Positions 1-8,317 of a DNA stretch of 64,000 bases are shown here, in pieces. The position numbers were made by a program, and so were the translations under genes. The notes under the pieces are model-generated. The model had not been told where the DNA came from, ran no database searches, and worked only from the letters and a program-made list of their open reading frames with translations. Every line of letters starts with the position of its first letter. Position 1 is the first letter of the stretch. The DNA comes from Rhodococcus rhodochrous (lineage in GTDB: Bacteria; Actinomycetota; Actinomycetes; Mycobacteriales; Mycobacteriaceae): NCBI RefSeq assembly GCF_900187265.1, contig NZ_LT906450.1, positions 3,339,444 to 3,403,443 of the forward strand. The letters are read 5' to 3'.

Positions 1-976
1 CGCCACGGGTACCCGAGCGCAGCTTCGGCATGCCGTGGCCGCGCAGGACCGAGACCGAACCGGGCTGGGTGCCGGGATCGATGGTGATCTCGGTGGGACC
101 GTCGAGGATGGTCTCGACGGTCACCTTGGTGCCGAGCGCAGCGTCGACCATGGGCACGCGGATGGTGCAGTGCAGGTCGTCGCCGTCGCGCACGAAGACC
201 TCGTGCTGCTGTTCGAGCACCTCGACGTAGAGATCGCCGGCGGGGCCGCCGCCGGGGCCGACCTCGCCCTGGGCCGCGAGGCGGATGCGCATCCCGTTGC
301 CGACACCGGCGGGCACCTTGACGGTGATCTCGCGGCGGGCACGCACGCGGCCGTCGCCGCCGCACTTGCGGCAGGGATCCGGGATCGTCTCGCCGACACC
401 GCGGCAGGTGGGGCACGGACGGGACGTCATGACCTGGCCGAGGAACGAACGCTGGACGGACTGGACCTCACCGGCACCGCCGCACGTCTCGCAGCGCACG
501 GGCTTCGAGTCTCCGTGGGTACCGGAACCGGTGCACGCGTCGCACAGGATCGCGGTGTCGACAGTGACCGTCTTGGTGACGCCGCGGGCGCATTCCTCGA
601 GGGTCAGGCGGGTCCGGAGCAGCGAGTCGGCGCCGGGCTGGACTCGGCCGCGCGGACCGCGGGAACCGCCGGCGCCGCCACCGAAGAACGCCTCGAAGAC
701 GTCGCCGAGGCCGCCACCGAATCCGGCACCGCCGAAGCCGCCCGCACCGCCGCCACCGGGTTCGAGCGGGTCGCCGCCGAGGTCGACGATGCGTCGCTTC
801 TCGGGATCCGACAGCACCTCGTAGGCGGCCGAGATCTCCTGGAAACGCTTCTGCGCCGACTCGTCGGGGTTCACATCCGGGTGGTGCTCGCGCGCCAACT
901 TGCGGTACGCCCGTTTGATCTCCTGGTCGGTCGCGTTCTTGGACACGCCGAGCGTCCCGTAGTAGTCCCGTGCCAC
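1..976 (-). CDS. dnaJ: Chaperone protein DnaJ (DnaJ2 type), C-terminus cut by window edge
   Basis: Type I J-domain co-chaperone that stimulates the DnaK ATPase and passes unfolded clients to it. The GTG start at 976 opens a J domain with the HPD tripeptide (HHPDVNP), then a Gly-rich linker, then four CxxCxGxG zinc motifs ([32 protein letters not shown]), then the start of the C-terminal peptide-binding domain. About 325 residues are visible of the usual 380 or so; the rest lies left of the window. It follows hrcA by 49 nt on the same strand. The hrcA-dnaJ2 pair is the usual actinobacterial arrangement, distinct from the dnaK-grpE-dnaJ1 operon. I see no CIRCE element upstream. Confidence 0.95.
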   Translation of the reverse strand, partial: MARDYYGTLGVSKNATDQEIKRAYRKLAREHHPDVNPDESAQKRFQEISAAYEVLSDPEKRRIVDLGGDPLEPGGGGAGGFGGAGFGGGLGDVFEAFFGGGAGGSRGPRGRVQPGADSLLRTRLTLEECARGVTKTVTVDTAILCDACTGSGTHGDSKPVRCETCGGAGEVQSVQRSFLGQVMTSRPCPTCRGVGETIPDPCRKCGGDGRVRARREITVKVPAGVGNGMRIRLAAQGEVGPGGGPAGDLYVEVLEQQHEVFVRDGDDLHCTIRVPMVDAALGTKVTVETILDGPTEITIDPGTQPGSVSVLRGHGMPKLRSGTRG

Positions 977-1025
977 GTTTGGTTCTCGTCCTTACGTCGT
1001 TCTACAGAGCAAAAATGGACGGTGC

Positions 1026-2069
1026 TCAGCGTTCGCCGAGCACCTCACCGATATATCTCGCAACGGTGGCGACCGATGCGATGGTTCCCGGATAGTCCAT
1101 CCGGGTGGGGCCGAGCACTCCCAGACCACCGAAGACCGTACCCGCGGCCCCGTAACCGGTGGACACGACCGAGGTGGTGCGCATCTCCTCGAACTGGGTC
1201 TCCTCACCGATGCGGACGGTGACCCGGCCGGCGTCCTGGCTGGACGCGAGCAGTTTGAGCACCACCACCTGTTCCTCGAGGGCTTCGAGGACCGTGCGCA
1301 ACGAGCCCGGCACCATGCCGTGGCCGTCGAAGTCGGCGGCGTTGCGGGTGAGATTGGCCGTGCCGCCGAGCACGAGACGCTCCTCGGGGTGCTCGACGAG
1401 GGTCTCGACCAGCACGGTGGTGCACCGGATCAGCGCGTCGCGCAGATCGTCCGGTGCGTTGTCGGCGAGTTCGGTGACCGCGATGGACGCGGCGGCGAGC
1501 CGCTTGCCGGTCAACGCCCCGCCGAGCAGCTCACGCAGCCGCGACAGGCCGTCCTCGTCGATCACGTCGCCGAGTTCGACGATGCGCTGATCGACGCGGC
1601 CCGAATCGGTGATGAGCACGAGCAGCAGCCGCGCCGGTGTCAGCCCGACCACCTCGAGGTGACGCACGGACGACGCCGACAGCGTCGGGTACTGCACGAC
1701 CGCCACCTGACGGGTGAGCTGCGCGAGCAACCGCACCGCGCGTCGCAGCACGTCGTCGAGGTCGACGCCCGATTCGAGGAACTGCAGGATCGCGCGGCGC
1801 TCGGCCGACGAGAGCGGCTTGACCTCCGCGATCCTGTCGACGAACTGGCGGTAGCCCTTGTCGGTGGGCACGCGTCCCGAGCTCGTATGGGTCTGTGTGA
1901 TGTATCCCTCTGCCTCGAGCACAGCCATGTCGTTGCGGACCGTGGCGCTGGACACACCGAGGTTGTGCCGGTCGACGAGAGTCTTGGAGCCGATCGGCTC
2001 CTTGGTGGACACGTAATCCGCCACGATGGCGCGCAAGACCTTGAATCTTCGCTCCTCGGTACTCGACAA
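1026..2069 (-). CDS. hrcA: Heat-inducible transcription repressor HrcA
   Basis: Repressor that binds CIRCE operators ahead of groES/groEL genes and is helped to fold by GroEL. 347 residues, matching the family length. An N-terminal winged helix ([15 protein letters not shown], then [11 protein letters not shown]) is followed by the HrcA dimer core and the conserved end [20 protein letters not shown]. The frame stays open far upstream, but homology begins at a TTG codon (2069-2067) preceded by GGAGGTGG, so I chose that start. It probably shares a transcript with dnaJ. No CIRCE palindrome was seen in the upstream region, so autoregulation is not evident here. Confidence 0.95.
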   Translation of the reverse strand: MSSTEERRFKVLRAIVADYVSTKEPIGSKTLVDRHNLGVSSATVRNDMAVLEAEGYITQTHTSSGRVPTDKGYRQFVDRIAEVKPLSSAERRAILQFLESGVDLDDVLRRAVRLLAQLTRQVAVVQYPTLSASSVRHLEVVGLTPARLLLVLITDSGRVDQRIVELGDVIDEDGLSRLRELLGGALTGKRLAAASIAVTELADNAPDDLRDALIRCTTVLVETLVEHPEERLVLGGTANLTRNAADFDGHGMVPGSLRTVLEALEEQVVVLKLLASSQDAGRVTVRIGEETQFEEMRTTSVVSTGYGAAGTVFGGLGVLGPTRMDYPGTIASVATVARYIGEVLGER

Positions 2070-2228
2070 CCCGCCACCTCCGTTTCCGCCGCCTGTAGGA
2101 CTGCACCTCTCGGGGCCGTACCCTGCCAGTCTAATCGCGCGACGACCTCGAAGGTGTCGGGCACGTGTGCGACACCACCCCCGACACCGGAAGCGACGCC
2201 GGTGGCGCGTCCCCCGTAATGTGTCCGC

Positions 2229-2582
2229 ATGATCTTCAAGGGCGTCCGGGACGGCAAGCCGTATCCCGATCACGGACTGTCTCTGCGCGACTGGTCGAGG
2301 ATTCCGCCCCGTCAGGTGCGCCTCGACGAGATCGTCACGACGACGAAGGTGCTCGAACTCGACCGGCTGTTGTCGGAGGATTCGACCTTCTACGGCGACC
2401 TGTTCCCCCACGCCGTCCAGTGGCAGGGCGTGCTGTACCTCGAGGACGGACTCCACCGTGCCGTGCAGTCCGCGCTGCGGAACCGCCCGGTGCTGCACGT
2501 ACGTGTCTTCGAGTACGACGTGCTGATTCCCGGTGGCGTGTCCGACCCGGGTGCCGGGGTTCGGGGCCCGTCTCCCGCATAG
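2229..2582 (+). CDS. Conserved small protein next to hrcA (Rv2375-like), function unknown
   Basis: 117 residues, divergent from hrcA. In M. tuberculosis a protein of similar size (Rv2375, from memory) sits in the same place. The middle reads [20 protein letters not shown] then RAVQSAL, which resembles the D-G-H-R core of the ParB/sulfiredoxin-like fold, but that is only a visual resemblance and I assign no function. A -10-like TAATGT lies at 2217-2222, six bases before the ATG, and there is no Shine-Dalgarno, so the mRNA may be leaderless. The C-terminal tail is Gly/Pro-rich and probably disordered. Confidence 0.75.
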   Translation: MIFKGVRDGKPYPDHGLSLRDWSRIPPRQVRLDEIVTTTKVLELDRLLSEDSTFYGDLFPHAVQWQGVLYLEDGLHRAVQSALRNRPVLHVRVFEYDVLIPGGVSDPGAGVRGPSPA

Positions 2583-2664
2583 CCCGATCATGGGTACATT
2601 CGCCCCGTTTCGACCGACGTCCGACGGACCGACCGAGCTCTCGGACCACGACCGGAGGAGAGGC

Positions 2665-4167
2665 ATGGGCAGTGCGACGGGCCGTGGCACGGGCGAGACG
2701 TTCGGTCGCTACGAGCTGCAGACCCGGCTCGGTCAGGGCGGGATGGGCCAGGTGTGGTGCGCATTCGACTCGGTCACCGATCGTCAGGTCGCGGTCAAGG
2801 TCCTGCCGCCGGAACTCGCCGACGACGCCGGATACCGCGCGCGTTTCGATCGTGAGGCCCGGGCCGTCTCCAAGCTCCGCCATCCGAACGTCGTCCCGAT
2901 CCACAATTTCGGTGAGATCGACGGTCGGCTGTACATCGACATGGCCCTGCTCGAGGGCGAGGATCTCGGCACCGTCCTGAGACGTGAGGGCTCTTTGCCG
3001 CTCGACCGCACCGTGCGTGTGATCGGGCAGGTCGCTGCGGCTCTCGACGCCGCACACGATTCCGGATTGGTACACCGGGACGTCAAACCGGCCAACATCG
3101 TGCTGCACCCCAGCGGCCATACCTATCTGATCGACTTCGGGATCGCGCATGCCGACGGCCAGACCGCCCTCACGCGCGACGCCGGGGCGATCGGCACGCT
3201 CGCGTACATGGCCCCGGAACGCTTCGACGGCCGATCCGGACCGGGTTCCGACATCTACGCGCTGACCTGCGTGTTGTTCCAGTGCCTCACCGGACGGCCA
3301 CCGTTCGCCGCCGACAGCACCGCCCAGCACATCGCGTCCCATCTGACGAAACCGCCGCCGCGCCCGACCGGCCTCGTGCCGGGCCTCCCCGCCGCGCTGG
3401 ACGGTGTCGTCGCACGCGGGATGGCCAAACGGGTCGAGGATCGGTATCGCCGTGCCGGTGAACTCGCCGAGGATCTGGCCCGGAGCGCGATGGATCGGCG
3501 GCCGCCGCGAGGGGCGCCGGTCCCGCTCCGGAAGGTCCGATCCGGACCGCCGCCTACGGCAGTGATCCCGCCGACCGCGGTGAACCCGCCGGACTTCCCG
3601 AACACACCGGACTTCCCGAGCCCGGCCTCGATGGGGCCTCCTCCCCCACCGCCGACGCGTGCGCCGCGCCGTGGTGCGGTCGTGGCACTCGCGGTCGCCG
3701 CCGCGGTGCTCGTACTGGGGGCGGTGCTCGCCTTCGTCCTCGGGCGGGACACCGGCGACTCGTCAGCCGTTGCCACGAGTCCGATATCGACGGAGACCTC
3801 GACGCCCCCCACCGCGCCGTCCTCACCCGAATCGGCCACGTCCGAGTCGCCGCCGAGCTTCGAACGCATGGCGACCTTCGTGCGGGACTACTACGGGTTG
3901 CTCCCGGACGACACCGAACAGGCCTGGGCGCTGTTCGATCCCCACTACGCGGAGAAGGTCGGCCGGGCCGGATTCGACGAGTTCTGGCCGACGATCCGGT
4001 CCGTCTCGGTGGGCGCCGTGGAACCCCGCGATGCGTCGAGTGTGATCGTCACCCTCACGTTCGTCACCGTCGACGGCCGGACCGAATCCGAAAAGCGCTG
4101 GGTGTCCGTGGCCGAGAACCGCGGGCGGCTGTCGGTCTACGACTCGGAGCGAATCGGAGCAGCCTGA
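2665..4167 (+). CDS. Transmembrane serine/threonine protein kinase (PknB family)
   Basis: 500 residues. The N-terminal Hanks-type kinase domain has all key motifs: P-loop GQGGMG at 23-28, VAVK with Lys45, catalytic HRD with Asp139 followed by VKPAN, DFG at 157-159, and GTLAYMAPE in the activation segment. A Pro-rich juxtamembrane stretch follows, then one membrane helix at about 337-360, a Ser/Thr/Pro linker and an outer domain of about 100 residues resembling a small NTF2/SnoaL-like sensor fold. There are no PASTA repeats, so it is not PknB itself. The start at 2665 has GGAGGAGAGG just upstream; the frame is open to 2533 but without homology. It would phosphorylate cytoplasmic proteins in response to an unknown external signal. 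Confidence 0.93.
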   Translation: MGSATGRGTGETFGRYELQTRLGQGGMGQVWCAFDSVTDRQVAVKVLPPELADDAGYRARFDREARAVSKLRHPNVVPIHNFGEIDGRLYIDMALLEGEDLGTVLRREGSLPLDRTVRVIGQVAAALDAAHDSGLVHRDVKPANIVLHPSGHTYLIDFGIAHADGQTALTRDAGAIGTLAYMAPERFDGRSGPGSDIYALTCVLFQCLTGRPPFAADSTAQHIASHLTKPPPRPTGLVPGLPAALDGVVARGMAKRVEDRYRRAGELAEDLARSAMDRRPPRGAPVPLRKVRSGPPPTAVIPPTAVNPPDFPNTPDFPSPASMGPPPPPPTRAPRRGAVVALAVAAAVLVLGAVLAFVLGRDTGDSSAVATSPISTETSTPPTAPSSPESATSESPPSFERMATFVRDYYGLLPDDTEQAWALFDPHYAEKVGRAGFDEFWPTIRSVSVGAVEPRDASSVIVTLTFVTVDGRTESEKRWVSVAENRGRLSVYDSERIGAA

Positions 4168-4206
4168 CGCGGCCGGTCGATCGGAGCGGCGTGACGCGGC
4201 CGGCCG
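4153..4206. repeat. 27-bp tandem duplication over the kinase stop codon
   Basis: Two adjacent 27-bp copies (4153-4179 and 4180-4206) differ at three positions. The first copy includes the kinase TGA. The second fills the gap to the convergent hemW stop at 4208. It looks like a local slippage duplication. Confidence 0.6.
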
Positions 4207-4207
4207 G

Positions 4208-5470
4208 TCAGTCGTCCGCGCCGAGCAGGATGGTGCGGACCACCGCGTCGGCGAGCAGCCTGCCCCGGTCGGTCAGCACCAGATGGTCGTCGCGCACCAC
4301 GGCGAGACCGTCGGCGACCACCGTCTCCGCCGCTTCGCGCTCCCCGTCCTCGAGTTCCGACAACGGCAGGCCCGTGCGCAGCCGCACCGTGAGCATCACG
4401 AGTTCGGTGTGCCGGTCCTCGGCCGTGAGGTGTTCGCTGCCCCCGACGGGCAGGACTCCGTCGGCGAGGGTCGACGCGTAGCGGGCGGGATGCTTGACGT
4501 TCCACCAGCGAACACCGCCGACATGGCTGTGCGCGCCCGGCCCGGCGCCCCACCAGTCGCCGCCGTCCCAGTAGCCGAGGTTGTGGGCGCACCGCGCCGA
4601 CGGATCGTCGGACTTCGCCCAGTTCGACACCTCGTACCAGGTCATCCCGGCGTCGGCGAGCCGCGCGTCGATCCGCTCGTACCGCGAGGCGAGCACGTCG
4701 TCGTCCGGGGCCGGCAGTTCGCCGCGCCGGACCCGGCGAGCGAGGGCGGTGCCGTCCTCGACGATGAGCGCGTAAGCCGAGACGTGGTCGACACCCGCTT
4801 CGAGCACGGCGTCGAGGGAGGCGTCGAGATCGGTGTCGCGCTCGCCGGGAGTGCCGTAGATCAGATCGAGGTTGACGTGGCCGAAGCCGGCCGCGCGCGC
4901 TTCCTTCGCCGCCGCGACCGGACGTCCGGGCGTGTGGGTGCGGTCGAGGACCGCCAGCACGTGCGGCGCGGCGGACTGCATGCCGAGCGACACGCGGGTG
5001 TATCCGGCCTCGCGGATCGACGAGAAGAACTCCGTGGAGGTCGACTCCGGGTTCGATTCGGTGGTCACCTCGGCGCCGGGAGCGAGCCCGAACGAGTCGC
5101 GGATCGCGTCGAGCACTTGCGCGAGACCGTCCGCGCCGAGCAGCGAGGGTGTTCCGCCGCCGACGAAGACCGTCTCGGCGGCGGGAGTCCGTCGTCCGGA
5201 TTCGGACAGCAGCCGGGCACCGGCGTCGAGTTCGCGGCGCAGACCCTCGAGCCAGGACTGCGGCGAGGCCGCGCTGCCGAGTTCCCCGGCGGTGTAGGTG
5301 TTGAAGTCGCAGTAGCCGCAGCGGGTCGCACAGAAGGGCACGTGCACGTACACGCCGAACGGTCGTGTCCCCACGCCGGCGAGTGCCGAAGCGGGAAGTT
5401 CGAGACCGGCCGGACGACCCGCGATACCGATTTCCGTGCCGGTGCGTCGACCGATCCCAGTGCTGTTCAC
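4208..5470 (-). CDS. hemW: Radical SAM heme chaperone HemW (oxygen-independent coproporphyrinogen oxidase-like)
   Basis: 420 residues from the GTG at 5470, which has CTGGAGGGC just upstream. The [4Fe-4S]/SAM motif C-ATR-C-GY-C is at 47-54 after the typical FGVYVHVPF. The radical SAM barrel has GGGTPSLL and ESNPES, followed by the HemN C-terminal region. HemW proteins bind heme and insert it into targets, whereas true HemN oxidases carry an extra N-terminal region; length and motifs here favour HemW. It lies 40 nt from the convergent kinase gene and diverges from the sulfite reductase operon. Orthologues sit next to sirA in mycobacteria (from memory). Confidence 0.92.
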   Translation of the reverse strand: MNSTGIGRRTGTEIGIAGRPAGLELPASALAGVGTRPFGVYVHVPFCATRCGYCDFNTYTAGELGSAASPQSWLEGLRRELDAGARLLSESGRRTPAAETVFVGGGTPSLLGADGLAQVLDAIRDSFGLAPGAEVTTESNPESTSTEFFSSIREAGYTRVSLGMQSAAPHVLAVLDRTHTPGRPVAAAKEARAAGFGHVNLDLIYGTPGERDTDLDASLDAVLEAGVDHVSAYALIVEDGTALARRVRRGELPAPDDDVLASRYERIDARLADAGMTWYEVSNWAKSDDPSARCAHNLGYWDGGDWWGAGPGAHSHVGGVRWWNVKHPARYASTLADGVLPVGGSEHLTAEDRHTELVMLTVRLRTGLPLSELEDGEREAAETVVADGLAVVRDDHLVLTDRGRLLADAVVRTILLGADD

Positions 5471-5564
5471 GCCCTCCAGTGTTCCAGAGACCCGGAGGGT
5501 GGCCCCGCACACGAGGCCCCTACCTCGACATTTCCCGAAAATCTGGTGGAAATACCGCCCGCAA

Positions 5565-5594
5565 TTCGGATTCGCCCCGGTGACATGGCACAAT
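5565..5594 (+). promoter_or_regulatory. Promoter for the Cys-leader/sir operon, predicted leaderless
   Basis: Extended -10 (TGG + CACAAT, hexamer 5589-5594) with a weak -35 TTCGGA at 5565-5570, 18-bp spacer. The hexamer ends exactly 7 nt before the ATG at 5602, so transcription is predicted to start on the A of the leader ATG. Confidence 0.6.
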
Positions 5595-5601
5595 GGTCCG
5601 C

Positions 5602-5712
5602 ATGACAGGACACGGAGTGCGACTCGTGGCGCGACGCCACGTCGACTTCAAGCGCGTCTGCGCATCCTGTTGTCTGCCTTGCGCCGCTTGTCTCTGCGCC
5701 GACTGTCTCTAG
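5602..5712 (+). CDS. Cys-rich leader peptide of the sulfate-assimilation operon (predicted cysteine attenuator)
   Basis: 36 codons ending in TAG at 5710. The N-terminal half is basic (MTGHGVRLVARRHVDFKRV). The C-terminal half has seven cysteines in 16 residues: positions 20, 23, 24, 27, 30, 32 and 35. There is no Shine-Dalgarno, and the ATG sits where transcription should start. Leaderless polycysteine ORFs upstream of sulfur genes, including sirA, have been described in Mycobacterium smegmatis as cysteine-responsive attenuators: ribosome stalling at Cys codons when cysteine is scarce raises expression of the downstream operon. By position and composition this is the rhodococcal counterpart. 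It lies 111 nt before the sir ATG. That it is translated is inferred. Confidence 0.8.
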   Translation: MTGHGVRLVARRHVDFKRVCASCCLPCAACLCADCL

Positions 5713-5721
5713 TCGGTACTC

Positions 5722-5816
5722 CCCGGCACATCCCAGATCCCGCCGGGTCGAAGCATGCGTGCACGAGGTCAGCCCCCTCCTGCGCTCGTCGGCCCGGTTC
5801 CAGCGAATATCAGGAG
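5722..5816 (+). promoter_or_regulatory. Leader RNA elements: small hairpin and possible anti-Shine-Dalgarno pairing before sir
   Basis: Downstream of the leader stop, CCCGGC (5722-5727) can pair with GCCGGG (5742-5747). CTCCTG at 5777-5782 is the exact complement of CAGGAG at 5811-5816, which is the Shine-Dalgarno of sir. Such pairing could hide the ribosome site unless a ribosome paused in the Cys tract reshapes the RNA. It is only 6 bp and drawn by eye, with no folding calculation. Confidence 0.4.
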
Positions 5817-5823
5817 ACCCTGT

Positions 5824-7539
5824 ATGTCGTCGACCACCGACGTCACTCCCGCCGACGAGTCGGCCAAGCCCGCGCGCCGCGCGCGTCCCGCCAAGCGTCG
5901 CGCCGAAGGCCAGTGGGCTCTCGGTTACCGGGAGCCGCTCAACGCCAACGAGCAGACGAAGAAGGACGACAACCCGCTCAACGTCCGCAAGCGTATCGAG
6001 AACATCTACGCGCACACCGGTTTCGACGGAATCGACAAGGGCGATCTGCGTGGCCGCTTCCGCTGGTGGGGTCTGTACACCCAGCGCGAGCAGGGCTACG
6101 ACGGCACCTACACCGGTGACGAGAACATCGACCTGCTCGAGGCGAAGTACTTCATGATGCGGGTGCGCTGCGACGCCGGCGCCCTGAACCTGGCGCAGCT
6201 GCGCACGATCGCCGGTATCTCCACCGAGTTCGGCCGCGACACCGCCGACCTGTCCGACCGCGAGAACGTCCAGTACCACTGGATCGAGGTCGAGAACGTC
6301 CCCGAGATCTGGCGTCGCCTCGAATCGGTCGGGCTCAAGACCACCGAGGCGTGCGGCGACTGCCCTCGCGTCGTGCTCGGTTCGCCGCTCGCCGGTGAGT
6401 CCCTCGACGAGATCATCGACGGCACCCCGGCGATCGACGAGATCGTGCGCCGCTACATCGGCAACCCCGAGTACTCGAACCTGCCGCGCAAGTTCAAGAC
6501 TGCGATCTCCGGCCAGCAGGATGTCGTGCACGAGATCAACGACGTCGCCTTCATCGGCGTCGAGCACCCCGAGCACGGACCCGGCTTCGACCTGTGGGTC
6601 GGTGGCGGTCTGTCCACCAATCCGATGCTCGCGCAGCGGGTCGGCGCGTGGGTGCCGCTGGAGGAGGTCGCCGATGTGTGGGAGGGCGTCGTCGCGATCT
6701 TCCGCGACTACGGCTACCGCCGGCTGCGGTCCAAGGCGCGCCTGAAGTTTCTCATCAAGGACTGGGGCATCGAGAAGTTCCGTGAGGTGCTCGAGACCGA
6801 GTACCTGAAGCGTCCGCTGCTCGACGGCCCGGCCCCGGCCGCGCCGGAGCGTCCCATCGATCACGTCGGTGTCCAGAAGCTGCGCAACGGTCTCAACGCC
6901 GTGGGTGTCGCGCCGATCGCCGGCCGGGTCTCGGGCACGATCCTGTCGAAGGTCGCCGACGCCGCCGAGCGTGCGGGTTCGGACCGGATCCGGTTCACCC
7001 CGTACCAGAAGCTGATCGTGCTCGACGTGGCCGACGACAAGATCGAGCAGCTCGTCACCGAGCTCGAGGCGCTCGGTCTGCCGGCCTCGCCGTCGCCGTG
7101 GCGCAAGAACCTCATGGCCTGCACGGGAATCGAGTTCTGCAAGCTGTCCTTCGTCGAGACGCGCAAGCGTTCGCAGGCCCTCGTGCCCGAGCTCGAGGAG
7201 CGTCTCGCCGACATCAACGCGCAGCTCGACGTCCCGGTGACGATCAACATCAACGGCTGCCCCAACTCGTGCGCGCGCTCCCAGATCGCCGACATCGGCT
7301 TCAAGGGTCAGCTCGTCGACGACGGTGAGGGCAACCAGGTCGAGGGCTTCCAGGTGCACCTCGGCGGTGCGCTGGGCTTCGACGCGAAGTTCGGGCGCAA
7401 GCTGCGCCAGCACAAGGTCACCAGCGCCGAGCTCGGCGACTACATCGAGCGGGTGGTGCGCACCTTCGTCAAGGAGCGCACGCCCGGTGAGCGCTTCGGC
7501 GAATGGGTCGTCCGGGCCGAGGAAGCCGACCTGCGATGA
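5824..7539 (+). CDS. sir: Ferredoxin-dependent assimilatory sulfite reductase
   Basis: Reduces sulfite to sulfide with six electrons from ferredoxin, using siroheme coupled to a [4Fe-4S] cluster, in the cytoplasm. 571 residues from the ATG at 5824, with AGGAG at 5812-5816. The cluster/siroheme ligands are visible as C433-x5-C439 and C479-x3-C483. Tyr85 and Cys177 align, with a constant offset of 16, to the covalently linked Tyr69-Cys161 of M. tuberculosis SirA/NirA, supporting sulfite rather than nitrite reduction. It is first in the operon with cysH, cysD, cysN and a chelatase, and is preceded by a Cys-rich leader that probably couples it to cysteine supply. Confidence 0.95.
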   Translation: MSSTTDVTPADESAKPARRARPAKRRAEGQWALGYREPLNANEQTKKDDNPLNVRKRIENIYAHTGFDGIDKGDLRGRFRWWGLYTQREQGYDGTYTGDENIDLLEAKYFMMRVRCDAGALNLAQLRTIAGISTEFGRDTADLSDRENVQYHWIEVENVPEIWRRLESVGLKTTEACGDCPRVVLGSPLAGESLDEIIDGTPAIDEIVRRYIGNPEYSNLPRKFKTAISGQQDVVHEINDVAFIGVEHPEHGPGFDLWVGGGLSTNPMLAQRVGAWVPLEEVADVWEGVVAIFRDYGYRRLRSKARLKFLIKDWGIEKFREVLETEYLKRPLLDGPAPAAPERPIDHVGVQKLRNGLNAVGVAPIAGRVSGTILSKVADAAERAGSDRIRFTPYQKLIVLDVADDKIEQLVTELEALGLPASPSPWRKNLMACTGIEFCKLSFVETRKRSQALVPELEERLADINAQLDVPVTININGCPNSCARSQIADIGFKGQLVDDGEGNQVEGFQVHLGGALGFDAKFGRKLRQHKVTSAELGDYIERVVRTFVKERTPGERFGEWVVRAEEADLR

Positions 7540-7592
7540 CCGGCGCTGCTGCAGCGGTCGACACGAAGACGGATCGGGAAGGGACGCGATGA
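7536..7592 (+). CDS. Candidate 18-residue ORF coupled to both sir and cysH
   Basis: The ATG at 7536 overlaps the sir stop as ATGA. The frame runs 18 codons (MTGAAAAVDTKTDREGTR) and its TGA overlaps the cysH ATG, again as ATGA. It therefore fills the intergenic space exactly and would keep ribosomes moving from sir into cysH. cysH also has its own AGGGA site about six bases before its start, so the ORF may be only a coupling device or chance. No family is recognised. Confidence 0.35.
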   Translation: MTGAAAAVDTKTDREGTR

Positions 7593-8317
7593 CGATCGAT
7601 ACGAACATCGACGAGCTCCGGAGTATTGCCGCGCAGGGGGCGGCAGCACTCGAGGGCGCGTCGGCGCAGGAACTCCTGCGGTGGACGGACGAGACCTTCG
7701 GCACCCCCACCACCGACGGTGGACGGAGCGGCTACATCGTCGCGTCCAACATGCAGGACGGTGTCCTGGTCCATCTGGCCGCGCAGCAGCGTCCGGGCGT
7801 GGACGTGCTGTTCCTCGACACCGGCTACCACTTCGCCGAGACGCTCGGCACGCGCGACGCGGTGGAGCAGGTGTACGGCGTGAACATCGTGAACGCCCGG
7901 GCCGAACAGTCCGTCGCGGAGCAGGATGCTCTGCTCGGCAAGGATCTGTTCGCCCGCGACCCGAACGAGTGCTGCCGGCTGCGCAAGGTGGTGCCGCTGA
8001 AGGAGAGCCTGAAGGGCTACCGCGCCTGGGTGACCGGCATCCGCCGTGTCGAGGCCCCCACCCGCGCGAACGCACCGCTCGTCTCGTTCGACGACGCGTT
8101 CGGACTGGTGAAGATCAATCCGATCGCGGCATGGTCCGACGAGGACATGCAGAACTACATCGACGAACACGGGATCCTCGTCAATCCCCTCGTCGACGAG
8201 GGCTACCCGTCCATCGGGTGCGCCCCGTGCACCACCAAACCACTTCCCGGAGCCGATCCGCGCAGCGGGCGCTGGGCCGGCCGAGCCAAGACCGAATGCG
8301 GGTTGCACGCCTCATGA
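7589..8317 (+). CDS. cysH: Assimilatory APS (adenylyl-sulfate) reductase
   Basis: Reduces adenosine 5'-phosphosulfate to sulfite with thioredoxin or a similar dithiol. 242 residues. It has the paired-cysteine cluster motifs ECCRLRK and GCAPC, which bind [4Fe-4S] and mark APS rather than PAPS reductases, and the catalytic C-terminal cysteine in KTECGLH. FLDTGYHFAET and TGIRR are typical substrate-loop motifs. It starts within the stop of the preceding micro-ORF, and its own stop overlaps the cysD ATG. Using APS directly fits the absence of an APS kinase domain in this operon. Confidence 0.94.
   Translation: MTIDTNIDELRSIAAQGAAALEGASAQELLRWTDETFGTPTTDGGRSGYIVASNMQDGVLVHLAAQQRPGVDVLFLDTGYHFAETLGTRDAVEQVYGVNIVNARAEQSVAEQDALLGKDLFARDPNECCRLRKVVPLKESLKGYRAWVTGIRRVEAPTRANAPLVSFDDAFGLVKINPIAAWSDEDMQNYIDEHGILVNPLVDEGYPSIGCAPCTTKPLPGADPRSGRWAGRAKTECGLHAS

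Noticed and set aside
2070..2228. CIRCE operator (TTAGCACTC-N9-GAGTGCTAA) expected near hrcA
   Set aside because: Searched by eye upstream of hrcA and dnaJ; no such palindrome is present.
1026..2690. Longer HrcA (554 codons) using an upstream start
   Set aside because: Homology begins only at the TTG at 2069, and the extension would run through the divergent small gene at 2229-2582.
5467..7713. Very long open frame on the strand opposite sir
   Set aside because: Antisense shadow caused by high GC and codon bias. It covers sir and the leader region on the wrong strand and shows no domain, while sir is unambiguous.
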